Program-made: the position numbers and the translations under genes
Notes under the pieces: model-generated
What the model was told of the DNA's origin: nothing
What the model saw: only the letters and a program-made list of their open reading frames with translations
Database searches by the model: none
Shown: piece by piece, positions 35,701-46,611 of the stretch
How positions within the stretch are numbered: the stretch's first letter is position 1
How the letters are laid out: each line of letters begins with the position of its first letter
Assembly (NCBI RefSeq): GCF_018294505.1
Contig: NC_057800.1
Location: forward strand, 178,312,353 to 178,376,352
Length of the DNA: 64,000 nt
Source of the DNA: Triticum aestivum
Taxonomy: Eukaryota > Streptophyta > Magnoliopsida > Poales > Poaceae
Direction of reading: 5' to 3'

Positions 35701-37883
35701 AAAGTCGACACACAGGCGCCAGGATTTGTCCTTCTTTGGTACCATCACCAGGTTTGCTAGCCAGTCCGGATGTTTTATGTCTCTAATGAATCCGGCCTCC
35801 AATAGCTTGGCTAGCTCTTCTCCCATAGCCTGTCTCTTGGGTTCGGAAAAACGCCAAAGGGCTTGTTTGACAGGTTTGAATCCTTTTAGGATATTTAAGC
35901 AGTGTTCGGCCAGCCTGCATGGGATCCCTGGCATGTCTGAAGGGTGCCAGGCAAAAATGTCCCAATTCTCTCGTAGGAACTCTCGCAGTGCGGCGTCTAC
36001 ATCAGGGTTCAGTCGTGCCCCGATGGAAGCTGTTTTATTGGGGTCCGTTGGGTGGACCTGGAATTTGACTATTTCGTCAGCTGGCTTGAAGGATGTGGAT
36101 TTGGATCTTTTGTCGAGTATCACATCATCCCTGTTAACCGTGGAGTGCAGCGCAGTCAGTTCCTCAGCCGCTAAGGCTTTGGATAGTGCCTCAAGGGCTA
36201 ATGCGGCCGTCTTGTTTTCGGCGTGGAGTGCTATGTCCGGATCACTAGCTAGAGTGATAATTCCATTTGGCCCGGGCATCTTAAGCTTCATGTACCCGTA
36301 ATGGGGTATCGCTTGGAAGATTGTGAATGCTTCCCGCCCTAGTAAGACGTGATGTCCGCTTTTAAATGGGGCCACCTGAAACGTGACTTCTTCGGACCTG
36401 TAATTATTCGGCGTGCCGAACACCACATCTAGTGTGATTTTTCCTGTGCAGCGCGCTTCCGACTGGGGATTATTCCTCTAAAGGTTGTGCTGCTTCGCTC
36501 GACGCGGTTCCAGTCTATTTCCATTTTTTGAAGGGTTTCCTCATAAATGAGGTTCAGTCCAATGCCTCCATCCATGAGCACCTTGCTGAGGCGAAAGCCG
36601 TCCACTATGGGGCTGAGGACCAATGCGGCTGGGGCTTGGGCTGTTCGGAATCTAGGTTCATCACTTGCGTTGAAGGTGATAGCAGTGTCGCTCCATGGAT
36701 TTATTGTTGCAACTTGATAGACCTCGGCGAGGCTGCGGAGTGTTCTTTTTCGCATATTGTTTGATGCGAAAGTCTCGAAGACTGTGAGAACGGTACTAGT
36801 GTCCTCGGGCTGGCTTTCTGCGGCCTCCAGAATTAAGAGGTTCTCGCCAATTTTGGCCACCTGCCGGAGTATCCAACATGCTCTAAGGCTGTGAGTTGGT
36901 GTGGCGTCCCCTGTGCTGTGAATTCTACAGGGTCCATCAAGCCACCTTTCCAGTATGGTTCCATGCCCTATAGAGGGTTTTGGCTTTTTGGTGTTTATCC
37001 CGGGTGTCCTGTGATGATGCACCCTCTTAGTTCGGACAGGATTACTATTCAAGGCCGGATTATCCCAAAAATTTATTTTGGTTTTCTAGGCGCTTTCCAT
37101 CACACAGTATTTTTGTACTATGGACGCCAAGTCAGCGAAGCGTGTGATATCACGACGACTTACGGCGTTGAGGATTCCCTTGTCCGTGCAATTACTGCAG
37201 AAAATTGAGATTGTGTCTCCCTCGCGGCAATCCTTTATCCTTTTCATAACCAGGAGGAATCTGGCCCAGTAATGATGTACTGTTTCTTCAGGCCTCTGCC
37301 TGACTTGGCAGAGATTGCTTATGTTCGGGTGGGCGGGTGTCATTGAATCTGAAACCTCACCCAATCCAAGATTCGGAGGCCCAAGAGTTTTCGAACTCTG
37401 AAGTTCGGATTCTTGGATGTTATCCAACGAATCCGGCCCGTTGCCTGATCCTAAGCTCAGGTTTTGAGTTACATCCTCCCCTCCGCGGGTATCCGGCTTG
37501 AAGGGGTCGGGAATTCGGACGTAGCTAGTCCTTAAAATAGATGAAGGGTCGCCGCACTGCGCCTCTACCACGGCAACGTGGTGGGTGACTCGGGGGGAGT
37601 TAATTTCTCTTAGATCGGGTTTAAGCCCAACCTGGTCGTAATCCGTAGCGACCCCCAGGGCGGCGATGCGATCCAAGAGCTCGTTTATGGAAGAGAGCTC
37701 CATCGGATCTAGCTGCTCGACGAGCTCCGAGCCGACGTGTAGGTTGCTTTTGATGACCCGAGAGGTCACCCTCGGTGCAACAGCCGAACAGGCGGTCATG
37801 AGGAAACCACCTAGCCGGAGGGTTTGGCCGACAGCCAAGGCTCCCTTAGCAACGGCGCCATCTTTGAAGACGGAAGAAGGCAT
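32769..37883 (-). pseudogene. Gag-pol of the Fatima-like element, frameshifted
   Basis: Minus-strand domains in order: gag at 37086-37883 (EETVHHYWARFLLVMKRIKD), gag C-terminus and protease region at 36429-37052, where the active-site area reads VLMDGGIGLNLIYEE, and protease end with the start of reverse transcriptase at 35491-36426 (CVDFKDLNKACPKDPFPLP). The RT core and RNase H start lie at 34430-35683 (YVDDVVVKS near 35390-35420). RNase H and integrase are at 33292-34560 (HAGLSGHHAAARS and RCAGC of the zinc finger; TDNGTNF of the core). The integrase end runs from 33215 to the stop at 32769. At least five frame breaks separate these pieces, so no full polyprotein can be made. The protein would otherwise copy and insert the element in the nucleus. 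Confidence 0.9.
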
Positions 37884-37918
37884 CCTTCATGATTGTGACG
37901 GCACAGAGGAACTCTCAA

Positions 37919-37930
37919 TGAAAGCACCAA
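37919..37930 (-). other. Primer-binding site of the Fatima-like element
   Basis: Directly inside the right LTR, the minus strand reads TTGGTGCTTTCA, beginning with the TGG expected opposite a tRNA CCA end. I cannot name the tRNA with confidence; it is not the initiator Met type. Confidence 0.55.
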
Positions 37931-38416
37931 TGTCGGTGTCAAAACTGGCGGATCTCGGGTAGAGGGTCCCGAACTGTGCGTCTAGGCCGGATGGTAACAG
38001 GAGGCAGGGAACACTTTGTTTTACCCAGGTTCGGGCCCTCTCGATGGGGGTAATACCCTACTCCTGCTTGATTAATATTGATGATATGGGTAGTACAAGA
38101 GTAGATCTACCACGAGATCAAGGAGGCTAAACCCTAGAAGCTAGCCTATGGTATGATTGTTGTGTATGGAGTTGATTCCCCCCTACGGACTACAACCCTC
38201 TGGTTTATATAGGCACCGGATAGGGTTAGGGTTACACAGAGTCGGTTACAATGGTAGGAGATCTTGAATATCGTATCGCCAAGCTTGCCTTCCACGCCAA
38301 GGAAAGTCCCATACGGACACGGGACGAAGTCTTCAATCTTGTATCTTCATAGTCCAGGAGTCCGGCTGAAGGTATAGTCCGGCTACCCGAACACCCCCTA
38401 ATCCAGGACTCCCTCA
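37931..38416 (-). repeat. 5' LTR of the Fatima-like element
   Basis: 486 bases, same termini as the left LTR, followed by TSD CCTAT at 38417-38421. In minus orientation it starts TGAGGGAGTCC and ends ACACCGACA. Confidence 0.93.
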
Positions 38417-38513
38417 CCTATCGCACACACACTCCTTGTGTCTTTGTCACACATGCACTCCGTCCTCCTCCACTCGCCCTCTCTCTCACACACACATGGG
38501 CTTTTTGCAACAA

Positions 38514-39331
38514 CTAGCAAGATGCCCATGCGTTGCACGGAACATCAAGATGCATTTGTATGAGTAGTTTATCTTGTGGGGGAAAAGGATGAACGAGGGA
38601 AGGCCTTATTTGCAAATGTGGAGAGGGGTGTGGGTATCTTTTTGCAAAATTGCCATAGTTTCCTTCCTATCCGTCAGATATAGATCGGACGGCCTATATT
38701 GCAGGATGGCAGGCACATGATCATCACCGACAATGCTTATTATAAGAGTAGGGATAAAAAATTGAGTTGGTGATGATGGTGGGCCTGCCATCCTACAATG
38801 TAGGTCGTCTGATTTATATCTGACGGATAGGAAGGAAAATATGGCAATTTACCCGCACTCTTCACCACATTTGCAGATAAGGCCTTCCCTCGTTCATCCT
38901 TTTCTCCCACAAGATCCTGATGTTCCGTGCAACGCACGGGCATCTTGCTAGTAAGAGTAGAAATTAGACATATACCACTTCTCGAATCTTGAAACCAACA
39001 ACATTCCTCCCTTATCTCATGAAAACCGCCAAAGGAATATATTTTGAGTGAAACATAACATATTTTTAGTGATATACGTATTTCAAAGCTAGACTTTTTT
39101 CTATCAAATCGGTGAATATGTATTAATCCAGTGGCGGAGACAGGCCTGGGGCAGCTAGGGCTATAGCCCCAGGCCTAGAAACAACTTCCTTTGTAATTTC
39201 TTCATGCAAAGCATAGAAAATCATAGAAGTTTATCACTCAACATAGCACAGCCCTAGGCGTAATCTGCATCTAGCTCCGCCACTGTATTAATATACTTTG
39301 ATCGTGTGGCAACGCATTGGCACATTGCTAG
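38514..39331. mobile_element. Small inverted-repeat DNA element, copy 1, with internal foldback
   Basis: Left end CTAGCAAGATGCCCATGCGTTGCAC; right end GCAACGCATTGGCACATTGCTAG at 39309-39331, its imperfect inverse. Inside, 38513-38952 is a near-perfect foldback whose right arm ends GCACGGGCATCTTGCTAGT. A second copy lies at 57609-58430, with the same interior order (GGATGAACGAGG, GGCAGGCAC, then CTTGAAACCAACMACATTCC). The sequence carries no open frame of interest. No clear target duplication was found. Confidence 0.65.
39129..39285. mobile_element. hAT-type MITE (CAGTGGCGG termini)
   Basis: 157 bases from CAGTGGCGGAG to CTCCGCCACTG, flanked by TATTAATC (39121-39128) and TATTAATA (39286-39293), an 8-base duplication matching at 7 of 8. 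Short CAGNG...CNCTG termini and 8-base duplications are hAT features. It sits inside copy 1 of the small inverted-repeat element. Confidence 0.8.
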
Positions 39332-40290
39332 TAGTTATTATAATTTTTTGGACACCAGACAAATGGTGGAGTACATATACGAAGAGAAGAGGCGCACGCA
39401 CGAAGTCGGCCTCTCGCTGTCTCGCACACATGAGTATTATGTACAGGTGACGTTAACAAATAAACTCTAAAACCCTAGGGGCACGATTGCTGCATTCACG
39501 GGTACCGGGTACGTGGTGGAGCACCTTTGTAGGAATAGTCAGCTCGCGTGATAATTTGATCCGTAGGAGTTGATGGTCGGGACCACAGGTGAACGACTTG
39601 GAGCGCGGTGGCTCGCCAGTTGCCACAGATCGAGTAGCCATGTTTAAAATATCGTTTTTTAGCGGGGTTAAGAGTTCCGATTTTCAATGGCGCATTATAA
39701 ATAGTATGTAGTTTTTAGAACGATTGGTATGGAGCGAAAATGGAATTCATAGTACTACGTACCTCCTTGGCGTATGGTTGTATGGTTTCTTTTTTTTCGA
39801 TGGAGGTTGTATGGGTTTATGTTGCGATATGTTGAACCTGGTAGTTCTAGGGCAAATACTATGGTTTAGATTTAGATGCTGGTTTTCTTTAATGAAAATC
39901 GGAAGGGGAAACCCTTCTTCGATTAACAAAACTACTACCTCCATTCTGGTTTACTAGTCCCCATCGTACTTTGGGTCAAAGTTTGTCCATGAAGTTTACT
40001 TGTAAAATGTGAATGGAAAACGAGATTTTGTTATACCCAAACAAAAAACGACTGGAGGGAGTGATTGCTCTCACACGGACGCGACCTCTCATAGCGCAGG
40101 CATTGAACCGGCACGCCGGCCAAGAGGGCCGCACTCGCTGCAGGCCCAGCTAAGCATGCCTCCTCGCCGCGTGCAACCAGCCTAAGATTGCCCCGCCTTC
40201 CTTCATTGAATCCACGCGTGTGCCGGCAACACGTCCTTCCGCGAGCCGGCAGGCATTTTAGAACACAAAAAATGACTAAAATATAATTAA
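39332..40290. other. Unassigned sequence
   Basis: No supported gene. Bases 39937-40061 look like a degenerate Stowaway MITE: the left end CTACCTCCATTCTGG is mirrored by CGACTGGAGGGAGTG on the right, with CAAAGTTTGTC-type filler. The rest is unique-looking. Confidence 0.35.
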
Positions 40291-40635
40291 TTTACGCATG
40301 GTCTTGACTTGTTGTGCTCGCACTGGTAGCAGGAACTAGTAGAGGATTTTCTTTATTTATAACTCTCCTCACATTTTTTTGGCTTTGAAGTGAAACATGG
40401 TTGTGGACATTATGTATGAATGTGCAGATATCTGTGAACATGAGTTTGATGTGGAAGTTGAACTTGGAATGTCGGGCTTGCGCGTGAACTATACCATGTC
40501 CAATGCTTCGTCTGTTATTGTTTGGAAAGTAATTGCTGTTATTACATGACCCGAAAAAAACATTTTGTGCCACATCAGTAGATGCATGGACATCACAATA
40601 GGCATGCTGACTGGATAAACATTTGAACCTAGCTA

Positions 40636-41027
40636 TTATGAAGGAAATTTTGTATTGACAACAGTTTTAGATAGCAGGAGGCGCCTAGCCTGCTCTGCCT
40701 CTGCTAGCTTATTTCTGGCTTCTTCCATCTCTTCTTTGGCTTGGGTGAATAGAGCATCTGATTGCTCTTTTCGCTTCTTCAGGAACTTGGCTACATTCTC
40801 AAGGGCTGCTGCATGCTTTCTTTCAGCCTTTACTAATGCCATGAGGACACAAACAGCTAACGACTCCACCTGGCTTGTGTGTAATCTAGCATCATCTGGG
40901 AATTTGCACCTTGTGTCTAATCCAGCATCATTAGGGAACTGGCACCTTGTGTGTAATCCAGCCCCATTTTGGAAACATGATCTCAAGGTTGACCATACTT
41001 CCCTCCTCGCAGGAACTTCATCCTGAC
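40636..41027 (-). pseudogene. Exon-like coiled-coil ORF, unknown gene
   Basis: Minus-strand frame of about 116-130 codons ending at 40636. The N-terminal third is built from a roughly 36-base unit repeated three times (LHTRCQFPNDAGLD-like phrases; about 40865-40975). The C-terminal two thirds are strongly heptad-like with Lys, Glu and Ala (FLKKRKEQSDALFTQAKEEM, then ARNKLAEAEQARRLL), predicting a coiled coil. A splice-acceptor-like TGTCAG lies just upstream near 41022. Further minus-strand exon-like sequence lies at 41310-41480 (QTRDIRDIFKERGKLKRS). No known domain. It may be part of a TnpA-like transposon gene or a captured host gene. It lies between the inverted termini at 38514 and 41599. 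Confidence 0.4.
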
Positions 41028-41099
41028 ATGAAGTTACTTCTTTTTAGATCAATACTCAGAGCAACCTAGATCCATTTAGTAGAAGCCAGATAAATAGAA

Positions 41100-42360
41100 C
41101 TCCGAGAAGTGAATTCAAAAGGAAAAAAATAAATAAAAACAGACTACAAGGTGAGAACACCCACTTCCTACATCAAGCTAAAAACGAAAGCATTAGGACG
41201 ATTAAGACTCTTATTATTACACATCGAAGAACACCACGCTTAAGAGAAACAGAAACTACAACATATACACATCAAAGAACACGAGGCTACACGAAAGTAA
41301 TTGAAAGGGTGTTACTTAGCAAAGCTCGTTTTACAGGTTCGATGCAGCTCCTCTTTAACTTGCCACGCTCCTTGAAGATGTCCCGAATATCCCGTGTTTG
41401 GTCTTCATTGCTCCTCTGCATGTTCGCACTCGTGGTTTTAAAATCTCAACATGGCAAGAAAAATATACTACTAGTAATACTCGCGCATCTTGTGGGCAAC
41501 ATTAAAGCACTTGTCTGCCATGTTAGAGCATCTCCAACAAGATAAACTACTCATACAAATGCATCTTGATGCGTGCAACGCATGGGCATTTTGCTAGTTC
41601 TAAAAACCTTTCCATCATTTGCCACACTACTGGTTGCAGATGAAAAACCTACCCAAGCACAGCGCGATACAGGAGCGACACACAATTACAAGCTGATATT
41701 CTGTTGGACAATGGAGGCTATAACCAATTACTTTTACGAGAACAATAGCACCCAGGAAATTTGAAGGGTAGGTATGAAATTGCACATGTACTGCTAAGTG
41801 ATTCAATACACACATTACCAATCGAGGAGGAGAACGATGGTCGCGGCGGCCTCTGTGAGTCATGGTCGGCAACGGGAGTCAGTTTATTGTCCACGGCGGT
41901 GGTACTTCTGTGCTTGGCGTCGGCTTCCGGGAAGCAGATCCGAGACCGTGGAAGACGATGCCGGGGAAGCGGCTCCGTGTACGACGACAACGGTGGACCG
42001 GCTCCAGTGCGGCGTACGAGGTCGTCGATGAGGCAGATGCGCTGCAGTGGATGAGTCGCCGATGTAAAGGGGAGGAGCACGAAGGCTCTGGTGTCGTGGA
42101 GAAGTCTATTTTGCGGTGGGGATAGAAAATGGGGAGTATTCAGGTGTACTACTCTGGGTGCCGGGTGGGGTTGGCTGGGTAGGGTGAACCTGAAGTTACG
42201 AAAACAGCCCCCTACCAAGCATCATCTGTAGGCCTGTTCCGAAGGCTATGATGGTAATTCCCACTGCTCGAATCAGGGTCGCGGGAGATTTTCCCGCCGA
42301 CCTCAAAATTTTGTGACACTGGACTCCCCGTGTGGCGTGTTGAGTGATTCGGCTAAGCAT
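41100..42360. other. Exon-like and GC-rich 5' region of an unknown minus-strand gene
   Basis: An exon-like stretch at 41310-41480, an inverted-repeat terminus at 41539-41599, and a GC-rich minus-strand frame at 41718-42218 rich in Pro, Arg and Ser. The last resembles the kind of 5' exon seen upstream of the decayed CACTA gene at 26400-26870. Linking these pieces into one gene is inference. Confidence 0.3.
41539..41599. repeat. Inverted copy of the 38514 terminus
   Basis: Read on the minus strand this is CTAGCAAAATGCCCATGCG, and it continues as the 38514 terminus does through ATGCATTTGTATGAGTAG to TTTATCTTGT. It matches over about 60 bases with a 2-base gap and one substitution, a closer partner to the 38514 end than the foldback arm at 38952. 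Confidence 0.75.
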
Positions 42361-42394
42361 CTAGCGAGTAGTAGTAGTAAACTCAGCATATTAG

Positions 42395-42618
42395 GTTTGA
42401 CCGAAGTCAAACTTCCTAAAGTTTGACCAAGTTTATAGAAAAATATAAACATTTACCATAACAAATATGTATGATGTGAAAGTACATTCAATAATGAATC
42501 TAATGGTATTTATTTGTTATTGTATATGTTAATATTTTTTGTTATAAGCTCTCTGAGAGTTTACAAAACTTGACTTTGACCAAAGCTAATACGCGGACTT
42601 AAATAAAAACAGAGGGAG
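42395..42618. mobile_element. Stowaway-like MITE, degenerate
   Basis: Contains paired phrases TTTGACCAAGTTTATAG (42423) and CTTGACTTTGACCAAAGC (about 42569) and ends CAGAGGGAG followed by TA at 42619-42620. These are standard for Tc1/mariner-type MITEs of grasses. The left end is not clean. Confidence 0.5.
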
Positions 42619-43850
42619 TACACATTTGTTTTCTCAGTTTGTAGTGAACTAATCATTTGTTGAAATTGTGAAATAAATATATTAGGCTATTGACTTCGAA
42701 TGTAATGGTCTATACAATTCAATAGTTACAATCATTGTCGAATCCCAAGATGTATACAAGGTCTATAGTACTTCACAACATGCTCAAACTCACATAATCC
42801 CAGTCAAATGAGAATCTAAATGCATTTCATAGTTATTACTTTGTAGAATGCAACAAGAACAACCATAACTCTACATCAGCCATTATAGAAGCAACATTTT
42901 GACATATCCCAATGTGTGAATGAAACGTGCAGAGAGAGCTTTTGAAGATGGAGCAGATAGGGCGAGAAAGATTGTATGTATGTGGACGAGAGAGTAGGAA
43001 TCAAACCTAACGAGACAGACAGAGAGAGAGAGGGAGAGAGAGATAGAGAGAGAGAGAGAGAAAGAGAGAGGAAGAAGTTAGGTCTGTGAGAAAGATGCAT
43101 ACATGTAATATACATGAGATGCGTGTGCATATGGATTCTGTATATGTGGAAGGAGAAGAGACAACATGTTTGATGAGAGAGCAGGAAAAACATGGACGAG
43201 AGGGGAAGGATCTCGCGGGTTGAGGGATTGACAATTTTGTGCGGGAGAGAGAGGGATTGGTAATTTTGTGCAAGAGAGAGAGAGGGCGGGGAGAGGAGTC
43301 AGTCAGCCATCGTCACATCACCCTGCTTCCAAATGACCCCACATTCTCTAGCGCGGTGTGGTCGCCGTCTTCGATCTGCTCGTTGCCCTCTTTGAAGATT
43401 GAGGTGTTGTGCATGTTGGGGTGCAAAGAAGCACAAGCGAGAGTGGTCGCCGTTTAACCTTGGATAGGGATGAATTGTGTGCTTGGGGGAGTGTGTGTGT
43501 GTGTGTGTGTGTGTTGTGCTGCGTGTCTCATGTATACCGTTCTCTCATGTATACACAATGTATCGACATCTGTCTATGTCTCACTCATGCATGATCATTT
43601 GCACATTCACACCTCTCTATGTCTGTATCACACGCACACCGTCTCCACATTGCCCTTCCGCCACAACACACATATGGACACATACACACGTTCTCTCTCA
43701 GTCACACACACAAAATCAGTATTAAGAAAAACTAGGGCGCACCTAAAACGTCCAAATCCAAATAAACACGAACTACTGCTAAATTCAAATATATGGAAAT
43801 ATTGCAGCGTCAAGAACTTTCACAGGAAAAAAAGTTGAGTAATACTCGAG
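42619..43850. repeat. Low-complexity region with (GA)n and (GT)n microsatellites
   Basis: GA-rich run at about 43015-43075 and (GT)n at about 43489-43514, within CACACA- and CTCTCT-rich sequence resembling the tract at 27621-28394. Open frames are compositional. No gene supported. Confidence 0.7.
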
Positions 43851-44468
43851 GATTGTTTTCACACACACAAAAAGGTTCGGTGGATGTCCTTCGAGCGCGA
43901 CACGGTGACGCACCGTTCGATCGACCGCGCGGCCGCGGTTCATGTGCTTGCACAGGATTCCGTACCATGGCTGTGGTACTAACTAATAAAAGTGCTGCCT
44001 AAGTCTAATGTTTACGTGTACTAGTATGGTTTTCTTTTAAGTTTGACCAACCTTATATTTAAAACTAAAGTAAGCTCCCACACGCGCACTCATCAATATG
44101 CCGCCGCCGTTGCGCATGCTGGCACCCGCCTGCTCCGGCCAACAATTTCTCGCCCATGACCGCCGTGCCGCCGACATCCCTGTGCCATGAAGCCGAAGGC
44201 TCGCCCGCTCACGTCGTCTGCAGTCCCTCCTCGTGATGCAGCTGCGCTGCCAAGCACGCGAGCAGCTGGTGGAGCCGCGTCTATGCATGCAGCGTACGAA
44301 GAGGAGGACGAGCGCGTGCTCCAGCACGCCGGCAAGGACGAACTAGCATGTCATTGTCGTCTCCGCTCGCGCGGAGGAGGCACGCATGGTGGCTGTCGTG
44401 GAGGAAGCCGGTCGCGCTCGTCGAGCCCGCAAACCGGGTGCGGACGCGGAATCTACCTTCGAGACCTT
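43851..44468 (-). pseudogene. GC-rich captured-looking coding fragment, left part
   Basis: GC-rich sequence, unlike its AT-rich neighbours, with a minus-strand open frame from the insertion point down to 44281 (phrases GLEGRFRVRTRFAGST and HDSHHACLLRASGDD). When the copia element is ignored, this frame continues without a break from the fragment at 53071-53230. I do not recognise the product. Confidence 0.35.
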
Positions 44469-44473
44469 GAATG
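44469..44473. repeat. Target-site duplication GAATG, left copy
   Basis: GAATG directly before the left LTR. The identical GAATG follows the right LTR at 53066-53070. Confidence 0.85.
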
Positions 44474-46246
44474 CGGGGAACGTAGCAGAAATTCAAAATT
44501 TTCTACGCATCACCAAGATCAATCTATGGAGTAATCTAGCAACGAGGGGAAGGAGAGTGCATCTATATACCCTTGTAGATTGCTAAGCGGAAGCGTTCAA
44601 GTGAACGGGTTTGATGGAGTCGTACTCGTCGTGATCCAAATCACCGATGATCCTAGTGCCGAACGGACGGCACCTCCGTGTTCAACACACGTACAGCCCG
44701 GTGACGTCTCCTACACCTTGATCCAGCAAGGGGAGAAGGAGAGGTTAGGGAAGACTCCATCCAGTAGCAGCACGATGGCGTGGTGGTGGTGGAGGAGCGT
44801 GGTACTCCAGCAGGGCTTCGCCAAGCACCGCAAGAGACGAGGAGGGAGAGGGGTAGGGCTGCGCCAATAGGGAGAGCAAATCACATGTGTTGGGCAGCCC
44901 CAAACCTCAAGTATATATAGGGGGAGGGGAGGGGCTGCGCCCCCACCTAGGGTTCCCTCCCTAGGGCTGGCGGCAGCCCCCAGATCCCATCTGGGAGGCG
45001 GCCAAGGGGGAGAGAGAGGGGGTGCACCTAGGGTGGGCCTTAGGGCCCATCTGCGCCTAGGGTTTGCCCCCTCTCCTCTTGAGGACGCCTTGGGCCTTGG
45101 TGGGAGGCGCCCCAGCCCACCTAGGGGCTGGTCCCTTCCCACTATTGGCCCATGTAAGCCTCCGGGGCTGGTGGTCCCACCTGGTAGACCCCCGGACCCC
45201 TCTGGTGGTCCCGGTACACTATTGGTGATGCCCGGAACACTTTGGGTGGCTAAAACCATACTTCCTATATATTAATCTTTACCTCCGAACCATTCCGGAA
45301 CTCCTCGTGACATCCAGGATCTCATCCGGGACTCCGAACAACATTCGGTAACCGCATACATACTTTCCCTATAACCCTAGCATCATCAAACCTTAAGTGT
45401 GTAGACCCTACGGGTTCGGGAGTCATGCAGACATGGCCGAGACAACTCTCGGTCAATAACCAACAGCGGGATCTGGATACCCATGTTGGCTCCCACATGT
45501 TCCATGATGATCTCATCGGATGAACCACGATGTCAAGGACATAATCAATCCCATATACAATTCCCTTTGTCTAGCGGTACGATACTTGCCCGAGATTCGA
45601 TCGTCGGTATCCCGATACCTTGTTCAATATCGTTACCAGCAAGTCTCTTTACTCGTTCCATAACACATAATCCCATGATCAACTCCTTGGTCACATTGTG
45701 CACATTATGATGATGTCCTACCGAGTGGGCCCAGAGATACCTCTCTGTTACACGGAGTGACAAATCCCAGTCTCGATTCGTGCCAACCCAACAGACACTT
45801 TCGGAGATACCTGTAGTGTACCTTTATAGCCACCCAGTTACGTTGTGACGTTTGCCACACCCAAAGCACTCCTACAGTATCCGGGAGTTGCACAATCTCA
45901 TGGTCTAAGGAAATGATACTTGACATTAGAAAAGCTTTAGCATACGAACTACACGATCTTTGTGCTAGGCTTAGGATTGGGTCTTGTCCATCACATCATT
46001 CTCCTAATGATGTGATCCCGTTATCAACGACATCCAATGTCCATGGTCAGGAAACCGTAACCATCTATTGATCAACGAGCTAGTCAACTAGAGGCTTACT
46101 AGGGACATGGTGTTGTCTATGTATCCACACATGTATCTGAGTTTCCTATCAATACAATTCTAGCATGGATAATAAACGATTATCATGAACAATGAAATAT
46201 ATAATAATAACTAATTTATTATTGCCTCTAGGGCATATTTCCAACA
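44474..46246 (-). repeat. 3' LTR of the Angela-type element
   Basis: 1773 bases. The outer edge reads CGGGGAACGTAG where the other LTR has TTTTGGGGAACGTAG, so the terminal bases are altered. It carries about 50 bases near 45340-45395 that are missing from the right LTR. The frame at 44711-45259 is compositional. Confidence 0.88.
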
Positions 46247-46611
46247 GTCTCCCACTTGCACTAGAGTCAATAATCTAGTTCACATCGCCATGTGATTAAC
46301 ACTCACAGGTCACATCGCCATGTGACCAACATCCAAGAGTCTACTAGACTCAATGATCTAGTTCACATCACTATGTGATTAACACTCAATGAGTTCTGGG
46401 TTTGATCATGTTATGCTTGTGAGAGAGGTTGTAGTCAACGGGTCTTGCCATATTCAGATCCCTATGTATTTCGCAAAACTTTATGTCATATCGTAGATGC
46501 TGCTACCACGTTCCACTTGGAGCTATTCCAAATTGTTGCTCCATTATACGTATCCGGTATCTCTACTCAGAGCTATCCGGATAGGTGTTAAGCTTGCATC
46601 GACGTAACTCT

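Larger units (their letters stand above)
28400..38416 (-). mobile_element. Complete gypsy LTR retrotransposon, Fatima-like
   Basis: Two 486-base LTRs (28400-28885 and 37931-38416), a perfect 5-base target duplication CCTAT, and internal pol on the minus strand in the order gag, protease, reverse transcriptase, RNase H, integrase, which is the gypsy order. The LTRs differ at 11 positions (10 transitions, 1 transversion), about 2.3%, indicating a fairly recent insertion. On the plus strand the 3' half carries a separate spliced-looking ORF set. The LTR matches my memory of the wheat Fatima family; that name needs a database check. Confidence 0.92.

Noticed and set aside
43489..43514. Possible CRISPR-like or regulatory repeat
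   Set aside because: Simple (GT)n microsatellite.
44711..45259. 182-codon minus-strand frame, near-copied at 51573-52119
   Set aside because: It lies entirely inside the Angela-type LTR; Pro/Gly-rich composition.
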